Assembly (NCBI GenBank): GCA_945869935.1
Contig: CAMBSA010000168.1
Span: forward strand, 1 to 5,331
Reading direction: 5' to 3'
Source: Bordetella parapertussis
GTDB lineage: Bacteria; Pseudomonadota; Gammaproteobacteria; Burkholderiales; SG8-39
DNA: 5,331 nucleotides
Made by a program: the position numbers and the translations under genes
In this document: piece after piece, positions 1 to 4,459 of the stretch
Layout: each line of letters begins with the position of its first letter
How positions within the stretch are numbered: the first letter of the stretch is position 1
Notes under the pieces: generated by a model
Databases searched by the model: none
Seen by the model: the letters and a program-made list of their open reading frames with translations, nothing else
Told to the model about the DNA's origin: nothing

Positions 1-845
1 AGATGACGTTCGCTGTATCGGCGCGTGGCGAGTGCCACCGCCACCGCCGCGAGCACCACCGCGAGCATCGCGGTGAGGCCGATGAACTGCTGCGCGCGGT
101 CGAGCGTGGTGCGTATTTCCGGCCGCGCGTTCTCCAGGCTCTGGATCGATTCGCCACGTCCCAGCCGCCCCTTGGCCCAGGCCTCGAAACCGCGCACCGC
201 CTCGGCCTCGCCCGCACCGAGCAGCGAATACGTGATCCGGCTTCCGGTCTGGACGAGCCCGGTGGCGGGCACATCCGCCACATTCATCATCAGCCGCGGC
301 GCGACATTGAAAAACGACGCACCGCGATCCGGTTCGAGAGTAAGGATCGCACCGACGCGGAGCTTCGACTCGCCGAGTTCCAGCGCATCGCCCACCTTGA
401 CGCCAAGCGCGCCCGCGAGCCGCTCGTCGGGCCATACCTCGCCGCTGCGCGGCCCCTGTGACATTTCGCGATCTGTCGTGTTGAGTGCATCGGCGATGCG
501 CAGCTTGCCGCGCAGCGGGTAGCTGTCCGACACCGCCTTGACGCTGGAGAGCTGTGCCTCTTCCCCCTTGCGCGACATGCTGACAAAGCCGATGTTCTCG
601 CCCAGCTTCAACCCGCGCCCGGTGATCTCGCGGCGGACCGTGTCGCTCCACGGACGGTCGGCGAGCATCACCACATCCGCGCCGAGCAGCTGGTGCGCTT
701 CCGATATCAGCGCCTGTCGGACGCGATCTGCGAAGAATCCTACGCTGGTCACGCTCGCCACCGCCACCACCAGCGCGATCGCCAGCACCCGGAGTTCACC
801 CGCGCGCCAGTCGCGAGCGAGCATGCGTAGAGCGAGGCTAAACAT
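1..845 (-). CDS. ybbP: YbbP-type ABC transporter permease, N-terminal part
   Basis: Inner-membrane permease of the FtsX/MacB superfamily (YbbP branch), partner of the ATPase encoded just upstream at 1182-1904. The reading frame stays open from the ATG at 843-845 to the window edge, giving 281 residues; family members are roughly 800 residues, so about two thirds lies outside. Visible order: short cytoplasmic start (MFSLALRMLARDWRAGEL), first membrane helix about residues 18-38, periplasmic MacB-like domain about 45-250 with the family-typical stretch LEPDRGASFFNVAPRLM (170-186), then a second hydrophobic helix about 254-274 opening the FtsX domain. The start is favoured by GGCGGTGA three bases upstream. 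Substrate is not established; the link to tesA suggests lipid or lipoprotein handling at the envelope, which is inference. Unusually, 336 bp of repeat-rich DNA separate it from the ATPase gene. High confidence in family, modest in function. Confidence 0.9.
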   Translation of the reverse strand, partial: MFSLALRMLARDWRAGELRVLAIALVVAVASVTSVGFFADRVRQALISEAHQLLGADVVMLADRPWSDTVRREITGRGLKLGENIGFVSMSRKGEEAQLSSVKAVSDSYPLRGKLRIADALNTTDREMSQGPRSGEVWPDERLAGALGVKVGDALELGESKLRVGAILTLEPDRGASFFNVAPRLMMNVADVPATGLVQTGSRITYSLLGAGEAEAVRGFEAWAKGRLGRGESIQSLENARPEIRTTLDRAQQFIGLTAMLAVVLAAVAVALATRRYSERH

Positions 846-848
846 TTT

Positions 849-856
849 TCACCGCC
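849..856 (-). promoter_or_regulatory. Ribosome binding site of the permease gene, inside a repeat end
   Basis: On the minus strand GGCGGTGA lies three bases before the permease ATG. It matches seven of eight bases of GGAGGTGA, the complement of the 16S rRNA 3' end, at good spacing. The same bases are the outermost part of the composite repeat (846-1172), so the repeat appears to supply the translation start signal. The role in initiation is inferred from match and spacing. Confidence 0.6.
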
Positions 857-883
857 AATGCGCCAAGGACGCCGGGGGACTGT

Positions 884-991
884 GTCATTGCGAGGAGCGA
901 AACAGACCGTGTCATTGCGAGGAACGAGGCGGGCCGGGTCATCGCGAGGAGCGAAGCGGGCCGTGTCATTGCGAGGAGCGAAGCGACGAAG
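884..991 (+). repeat. Four tandem 27-bp units with GTCATTGCGAG core
   Basis: Units start at 884, 911, 938 and 965, exactly 27 bases apart. Each opens with GTCATTGCGAGGA or a close variant (the third has GTCATCGCGAG; the second has GGAACG for GGAGCG). The first three break off into a GC-rich tail (about GCGGGCCGT); only the fourth continues into GACGAAGCAATC, the full repeat. Because 27 is a multiple of three, all six frames tend to stay open, which explains the spurious ORFs here. Confidence 0.9.
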
Positions 992-1030
992 CAATCTCCA
1001 GTCCCAGCTTGTTGCGCAAAAATCGGAAAT

Positions 1031-1110
1031 GCTTCGCTGCGCTCGGACCGGCTCTGGATTGCTTCGCTGCGCTCGGACCGGCTCTGGATTGTTTCGCTTC
1101 GCTCGCAATG
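1031..1110 (+). repeat. 30-bp perfect tandem duplication plus partial third unit
   Basis: Bases 1031-1060 and 1061-1090 are identical 30-mers, beginning GCTTCGCTGCGCTCGGACCG and ending GCTCTGGATT. A third, diverged start (GTTTCGCTTCGCTCGCAATG) follows at 1091-1110 and leads into the palindrome terminus. Read on the minus strand these units correspond to the inner half of the GTCATTGCGAG...GCAATC repeat. The perfect identity points to recent slippage or recombination. Confidence 0.9.
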
Positions 1111-1181
1111 ACGAAAATTGAGGGTGATCCTAGGTCTTGGCGTCCTTGTCTTGCTTTGCGCCTTGGCGGTAAGCACAAGCT

Positions 1182-1904
1182 TCATACAACCACCTCGCCC
1201 GCCGCCAGCCGCACGATCCGCCCGCAGCGTCGTGCGAGCGTTTCGTCGTGCGTCACCAGCACCAGCGTCGTGCCCTGCTCGGCGTTGAGCCCGAACAACA
1301 GATCGATGATTGCCGCGCCGGTCGCGGCGTCGAGATTGCCGGTGGGTTCGTCCGCGAACAGCAGCTTGGGTCTAACCACGAAGGCCCGGGCGAGCGCGAC
1401 GCGCTGCTGCTCGCCGCCGGAGAGGTGCTTGGGGTAGTGCGACAGGCGCGCGCCAAGGCCCACGCGTTCGAGCATCGCACGCGCCGCAGTACGCGCATCC
1501 GCGATGCCCGCGAGTTCCAGCGGCAGCATCACGTTCTCGTGCGCGGTGAGCGCCGGCAGCAACTGGAAGGACTGGAACACGAACCCCACGGTGCGCGCGC
1601 GAAGTGCGGCGCGTCCGTCCTCGTCGAGAGAAAACAGGTCCTGCCCGTCGATCTCGACCCGGCCTTCGCTTGGAACGTCCAGACCGGCGAGCAGTCCAAG
1701 CAATGTCGACTTGCCGGACCCTGACGCGCCGACAATCGCAAGTGCTTCGCGGGGCGCGATTTCCAGCTCGATATGACGCAAAATCACGAGCGTGTCGGAA
1801 CCCGAACCGGGGGCGAGCGGAACAATCTTGGACAAACCGACCGCCCGGACCATGGCAGCGCCGCTTGCGGTGCCCGGCGGAGAAGTTGTTGGCGCTGTAT
1901 TCAT
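1182..1904 (-). CDS. ybbA: YbbA-type ABC transporter ATP-binding protein
   Basis: Cytoplasmic ATPase of the LolD/MacB/FtsE class, which powers the YbbP-type permease encoded downstream. All nucleotide-binding motifs are intact (numbering from this 240-residue start): Walker A GASGSGKST at 59-67, Q-loop in FVFQSFQLLP with Gln111, signature LSGGEQQR at 161-168, Walker B LLFADEP at 181-187 with the catalytic Glu, D-loop GNLD, and H-loop His219 in VTHD. Length fits the family (about 225-240). The start is uncertain. ATG at 1929-1931 would add nine residues and overlap tesA; ATG at 1851-1853 would give 223 residues but begins right at the first strand. I chose 1902-1904 because it avoids the overlap and leaves a normal N-terminal strand; none has a good Shine-Dalgarno. 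Divergent from tesA, as in the E. coli tesA-ybbAP cluster. Confidence 0.93.
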   Translation of the reverse strand: MNTAPTTSPPGTASGAAMVRAVGLSKIVPLAPGSGSDTLVILRHIELEIAPREALAIVGASGSGKSTLLGLLAGLDVPSEGRVEIDGQDLFSLDEDGRAALRARTVGFVFQSFQLLPALTAHENVMLPLELAGIADARTAARAMLERVGLGARLSHYPKHLSGGEQQRVALARAFVVRPKLLFADEPTGNLDAATGAAIIDLLFGLNAEQGTTLVLVTHDETLARRCGRIVRLAAGEVVV

Positions 1905-1907
1905 CAC

Positions 1908-1911
1908 AGGA
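1908..1911 (+). promoter_or_regulatory. Ribosome binding site of tesA
   Basis: AGGA lies six bases before the ATG at 1918 and three before the in-frame ATG at 1915. This favours 1918 as the tesA start and argues against the upstream in-frame ATGs at 1792 and 1852, which lie inside the ATPase gene on the other strand. No convincing -35/-10 pair was found in the short divergent interval. Confidence 0.5.
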
Positions 1912-1917
1912 CGAATG

Positions 1918-2553
1918 ATGCTTTTATCCATGCTTCGCTGCTTTCTGATCGCCGTCGCGCTCGGAAGTTTCCCCGCGCACGGTGCCGCGCAAAAAATTCT
2001 CGTCTACGGGGACAGCCTTTCGGCGGCCTACGGGATCAGCCAGAAGGATGGCTGGGTGACGCTACTAGCGGAACACCTGAAAAAACAGTCGTTTGATTAT
2101 ACCGTCGTGAATGCGAGCATCAGCGGCGAAACCTCCGCCGGCGGCGCCAGCCGAATTGCCGCGACACTCGCAGAACACAAGCCTGCAATCGTGGTGCTGG
2201 CGCTGGGCGCCAACGACGGGCTGCGCGGGCTGATGCTTGCCCAGATGCGCGAAAGCCTCACCCGAATAATCTCCGCCGCGCAGCGCACCGGCGCGAAGGT
2301 TCTGGTCGCGGGCATGAAAATGCCACCCAACTACGGCCTGGCGTACACCCGGGAATTCGAGGAAAGTTTTGCCAAGGTGTCGAAACAGTTCAAAACCGCC
2401 TATCTGCCCTTCCTGATCGACGGTGTCGCCGACAAACCCGAGCTTTTCCAGCCGGACCGGCTCCATCCGACCGCGGAGGCGCAACCTCTGGTGCTGGAGA
2501 ACGTCTGGAAGGTGTTGCGGCCGATGCTGAAAGCACCGGTCAATCGACCATGA
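1918..2553 (+). CDS. tesA: Exported GDSL/SGNH esterase (arylesterase / thioesterase I / lysophospholipase L1)
   Basis: SGNH hydrolase of the TesA family: hydrolyses acyl-thioesters, aryl esters and lysophospholipids in the periplasm. From the ATG at 1918 it is 211 residues, close to E. coli TesA (208). A signal peptide is visible: short basic start, hydrophobic core LRCFLIAVALGSF (6-18), and small residues at PAHGAA (19-24) for cleavage. All four catalytic blocks are present: block I VYGDSLSAAYG with nucleophile Ser33; block II NASISGETSAGG with oxyanion Gly around 75; block III ALGANDGLRG with Asn99; block V PDRLHP with Asp180 and His183. The SGETSAGG and GANDGLRG strings are typical TesA rather than generic GDSL. 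It is divergent from the ATPase gene, an arrangement kept across many proteobacteria. The true in vivo substrate cannot be read from the sequence. Confidence 0.95.
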   Translation: MLLSMLRCFLIAVALGSFPAHGAAQKILVYGDSLSAAYGISQKDGWVTLLAEHLKKQSFDYTVVNASISGETSAGGASRIAATLAEHKPAIVVLALGANDGLRGLMLAQMRESLTRIISAAQRTGAKVLVAGMKMPPNYGLAYTREFEESFAKVSKQFKTAYLPFLIDGVADKPELFQPDRLHPTAEAQPLVLENVWKVLRPMLKAPVNRP

Positions 2554-2567
2554 CGTCGCGAACGTCC

Positions 2568-2798
2568 TTTTTTAACCGCCAAGGCACCAAGAGCGCCAAG
2601 GACGCCAAGAAAAGCAGAAACGTCACAAAACAAAGCCCGCTTGATACAGGCCGTGTCTTCCAAGCTTGTCATTGCGAGCGAAGCGACGCAATCTCGCCTC
2701 GCGTTACTCCGTGGATTGCGTCGTCGCTGCGCTCCTCGCAATGACCACTTCGAAGGATCTTGGCGTCCTTGGCTTCTTGGCGTCTTGGCGGTGAAAAA
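2568..2798. repeat. Composite nested inverted-repeat element, copy 2
   Basis: Non-coding element between tesA and mnmH, built like the one at 846-1172. Left outer arm: ACCGCC from 2575, then CCAAG at 2579, 2587, 2596 and 2605 (8-9-bp period). Right outer arm: the inverse CTTGG at 2759, 2768, 2776 and 2784, ending GGCGGTGAAAAA. The inner palindrome (2668-2745) lies between them. Here the inner part is a single hairpin with no tandem expansion, so this may be the simpler form. A spacer of about 55 bases (2611-2667) on the left has no partner on the right. No transposase and no clear target duplication were seen. As RNA it could fold into a long double-layered stem between the two genes. Confidence 0.85.
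2668..2745. repeat. Inner GTCATTGCGAG palindrome of element 2
   Basis: GTCATTGCGAG (2668-2678) pairs perfectly with CTCGCAATGAC (2735-2745), and CGACGCAATC (2684-2693) pairs perfectly with GATTGCGTCG (2714-2723). A 20-base loop remains at 2694-2713. The right strand carries extra bases (2724-2734) opposite a shorter GCGAA stretch, giving an asymmetric bulge. This is a member of the widespread repeat class whose consensus runs GTCATTGCGAGGAGCGAAGC. Confidence 0.88.
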
Positions 2799-2816
2799 GA
2801 AATCCTGCACACCGCC

Positions 2817-2837
2817 AGGATTACAATGTCCGAATGA
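2817..2837 (+). promoter_or_regulatory. mnmH leader: Shine-Dalgarno and three-codon ORF overlapping the start
   Basis: AGGA (2817-2820) sits five bases before an ATG at 2826-2828, out of frame with mnmH. That ATG opens the minimal ORF ATG-TCC-GAA-TGA (2826-2837). Its stop overlaps the mnmH ATG as ATGA (2834-2837). The same AGGA is 13 bases from the mnmH ATG, rather far. Ribosomes may therefore load on the mini-ORF and reinitiate at mnmH. The layout is seen directly; the mechanism is inference, and chance is possible. Confidence 0.35.
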
Positions 2838-3898
2838 AGCCCGTCCGCACTGCCACCGTCGCCCAGATCGATGATTTCGAGGAAGTCATCGACGTGCGCA
2901 CTCCGCCCGAGTTCGAGGAGGACTGCATTCCCGGAGCGGTCAACCGGCCGGTGCTCAGCACCGAAGAGCGTGCGCGCGTCGGCACCACCTACAAGCAGGT
3001 GGCACCGTTCGAGGGGCTGAAGCTCGGCGCGACGCTCATCTCGCGCAATATCGCGACTCACATCGAGACCAGCTTCGCCGACCGCCCGCGAAGCTGGACG
3101 CCGCTGATCTACTGCTGGCGCGGCGGCAAGCGATCCGGCGCGATGGCGCACATCCTGCGTGAGATCGGATGGGTCACCACCACACTCGAGGGCGGCTACA
3201 AGGCCTACCGCCGTGAAGTGGTGGCGCAAATGGCGACGCTGCCGGAAACATTCCGCTACCGCGTGGTGTGCGGCTCCACCGGCTCCGGGAAAAGCCGTCT
3301 GCTCGAGGCGCTGGACGAGCTCGGCGCGCAGGTTCTCGACCTCGAAGCCATTGCGAAACACCGCGGCTCGGTGCTCGGCGACCTGCCCGATGATCCGCAG
3401 CCCGCGCAGAAGATGTTCGAGAGCAGAGTGTGGAACCGCCTGCGCAAGTTCGACCCGCGCCGCCCCGTGTTCGTGGAAGCCGAGAGCAAGAAGATCGGGC
3501 GCCTTTACGTGCCCGAGGTCCTGCTCACGAAGATCCGCTCAAGCGAATGTCTGGTGGTGGATGCGCCGGTCAGCGAACGCGTTGGGTTTCTCATCGCCGA
3601 ATACGAACACTTCCTGACCAACCCGGAACACCTCAAACGCCAGATCGGGTTTCTCTCGGGCCTTTACCCGAACGAGACGATCGCGCGATGGAGGGCCCAG
3701 ATCGACGCCTCCGAATGGCCGGCGCTGGTGGAAGACCTCCTGGTGAACCATTACGACCCCGCCTACACACGATCGACCACGCGAAACTTCGGCGACCTGG
3801 CGGCGGCACGCGTACTGCAGCCCGCGAGCCTGTCGTCACGCGACATCGCCGCGGTGGCGCGCGAAATCGTCACGCAGGGTTCAAGCGGCAGCGTTTGA
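2834..3898 (+). CDS. mnmH: tRNA 2-selenouridine synthase (rhodanese plus P-loop domains)
   Basis: MnmH (SelU/YbbB) replaces sulfur by selenium in 2-thiouridine at the wobble position (U34) of tRNAs for Lys, Glu and Gln, using selenophosphate from SelD; the reaction passes through a geranylated intermediate. The 354-residue length fits the family. The N-terminal rhodanese domain (about 10-130) begins with IDVRTPPEFEEDCIPGAVNRP and carries the active-site loop YCWRGGKRSG with catalytic Cys94. The C-terminal half has a P-loop, GSTGSGKS (147-154), followed by family-typical FVEAESKKIGRLYVP. The start is the only ATG after an in-frame stop at 2792-2794, so it is secure despite the distant Shine-Dalgarno. 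A repeat element precedes it, and the next gene begins 1 bp after its stop, suggesting one message. SelD is not in the window. No truncation or lost key residue seen. Confidence 0.95.
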   Translation: MKPVRTATVAQIDDFEEVIDVRTPPEFEEDCIPGAVNRPVLSTEERARVGTTYKQVAPFEGLKLGATLISRNIATHIETSFADRPRSWTPLIYCWRGGKRSGAMAHILREIGWVTTTLEGGYKAYRREVVAQMATLPETFRYRVVCGSTGSGKSRLLEALDELGAQVLDLEAIAKHRGSVLGDLPDDPQPAQKMFESRVWNRLRKFDPRRPVFVEAESKKIGRLYVPEVLLTKIRSSECLVVDAPVSERVGFLIAEYEHFLTNPEHLKRQIGFLSGLYPNETIARWRAQIDASEWPALVEDLLVNHYDPAYTRSTTRNFGDLAAARVLQPASLSSRDIAAVAREIVTQGSSGSV

Positions 3899-3899
3899 A

Positions 3900-4439
3900 A
3901 TGGGTCTGACCATGCGCGCGATGCCGGCGAAACCGCACCGTCGCATTGCCCTGATCCTCGCCTTGGCGGGAGTCACCGCATCCGCCTTCGCCGGAGAAAC
4001 CGCGCGCCTCGCGCAAGTGGAACGTTCAGGCGACCTGGTCTGCGAATTCAACAAAAGCGGCGAGACCCGGGCAAAGAGCACCCCCGACCTGATGCTGATC
4101 GTCGAGCAAAATCGCGGCACCGTTCCAGGCACCGCGAGGCTGGTGTCGAGCCGATCGAGCGGCGGACGCGAAGCACGGCTCTATGCCGGCGACACCGGCG
4201 TGCATCTGGTGGAGAACGTCGCATCAAGCGTTCGTGTCACGACCCTGCTCTCCTGCGAGAACGATTCCGGCGAGGGAAACAAGCGCCGCTGCACCCGTTA
4301 TGCCGCGGTGAATGCGTGGCACTTCGATGACAGCGTGCGCCGCGATCCCGATGCGGCGTTCCGCAAATTGCCCGGCACCTCGTACCACGGCTTCTGCGAT
4401 GCCTGGCATATGGGGAGTGCGCGGGTCATCAATCGATAA
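3900..4439 (+). CDS. Small exported protein of unknown function, four cysteines
   Basis: I do not recognise this family. The 179-residue product has a clear signal peptide: basic start (RAMPAKPHRR), hydrophobic core IALILALAGVTASAF, and a likely cleavage after AFA at residue 31. The mature part (about 148 residues) is hydrophilic, with four cysteines at 48, 119, 131 and 166, which could form two disulfides in the periplasm. The C-terminal third is rich in aromatic residues and His (AWHFDD, SYHGFCDAWHMG). No membrane helix or lipobox is evident after the signal. The start could be ATG 3900, 3912 or 3921; none has a strong Shine-Dalgarno. Since 3900 is one base after the mnmH stop, translational coupling is plausible. 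The alternatives shorten only the cytoplasmic end of the signal peptide. It looks like a real gene by codon pattern and signal peptide; function is open. Confidence 0.8.
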   Translation: MGLTMRAMPAKPHRRIALILALAGVTASAFAGETARLAQVERSGDLVCEFNKSGETRAKSTPDLMLIVEQNRGTVPGTARLVSSRSSGGREARLYAGDTGVHLVENVASSVRVTTLLSCENDSGEGNKRRCTRYAAVNAWHFDDSVRRDPDAAFRKLPGTSYHGFCDAWHMGSARVINR

Positions 4440-4459
4440 GGGCCCTCAGCTTCCTGACC

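Larger units (their letters stand above)
846..1172. repeat. Composite nested inverted-repeat element, copy 1
   Basis: Non-coding mosaic between the ATPase and permease genes. Outer arms: ACCGCCAATGCGCCAAGGAC begins at 851, and its imperfect inverse (CTTGGCGTCCTTG, then GCGCCTTGGCGGT) lies at 1137-1170. Inside is a second layer: four tandem copies of a GTCATTGCGAG-led unit (884-991) and, near the other side, the inverse CTCGCAATGAC at 1102-1112. The 11-base inner arms pair perfectly. Open frames crossing it yield low-complexity peptides of the CHCEERSDEAI and LLAMTRPAS kind, a familiar artefact of this repeat class, so I call no gene here. It resembles a MITE/REP-like non-autonomous element. 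No clear target duplication is visible. It is most likely transcribed as part of the ATPase-permease message. Confidence 0.85.

Noticed and set aside
884..991. Possible CRISPR array: regularly spaced repeats of 27 bp
   Set aside because: The units are contiguous, with no unique spacers between them; no cas genes are present, and the core is a dispersed palindromic repeat.
846..1172. Autonomous insertion sequence
   Set aside because: No transposase frame is present and no target-site duplication could be recognised at the flanks, so only a non-autonomous repeat can be supported.
749..1185. Minus-strand open frames across the first repeat, with products rich in SLLAMTRPAS-like repeats
   Set aside because: These are translations of the repeat array in other frames, overlap the permease start and have no recognisable domain.
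538..1437. Long plus-strand open frame of 299 codons spanning the permease gene, the repeat and part of the ATPase gene
   Set aside because: It runs antisense to two well-supported genes and gets its length from 27- and 30-bp repeats that keep frames open. Its product is low-complexity CHCEERSDEAI-like text, a known artefact of this repeat class.
2400..2874. Open frames across the second repeat on both strands
   Set aside because: They translate the repeat and the ends of tesA or mnmH in wrong frames; no domain, signal or ribosome binding site supports them.
3430..3909. Plus-strand open frame of 159 codons inside mnmH
   Set aside because: It is a frame shadow of GC-rich mnmH coding sequence, whose own frame encodes an intact, recognisable protein.
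4440..4459. Possible bidirectional terminator between the convergent genes
   Set aside because: Only a short GGGCCC palindrome is present, with no stable stem followed by a T-run on either strand.
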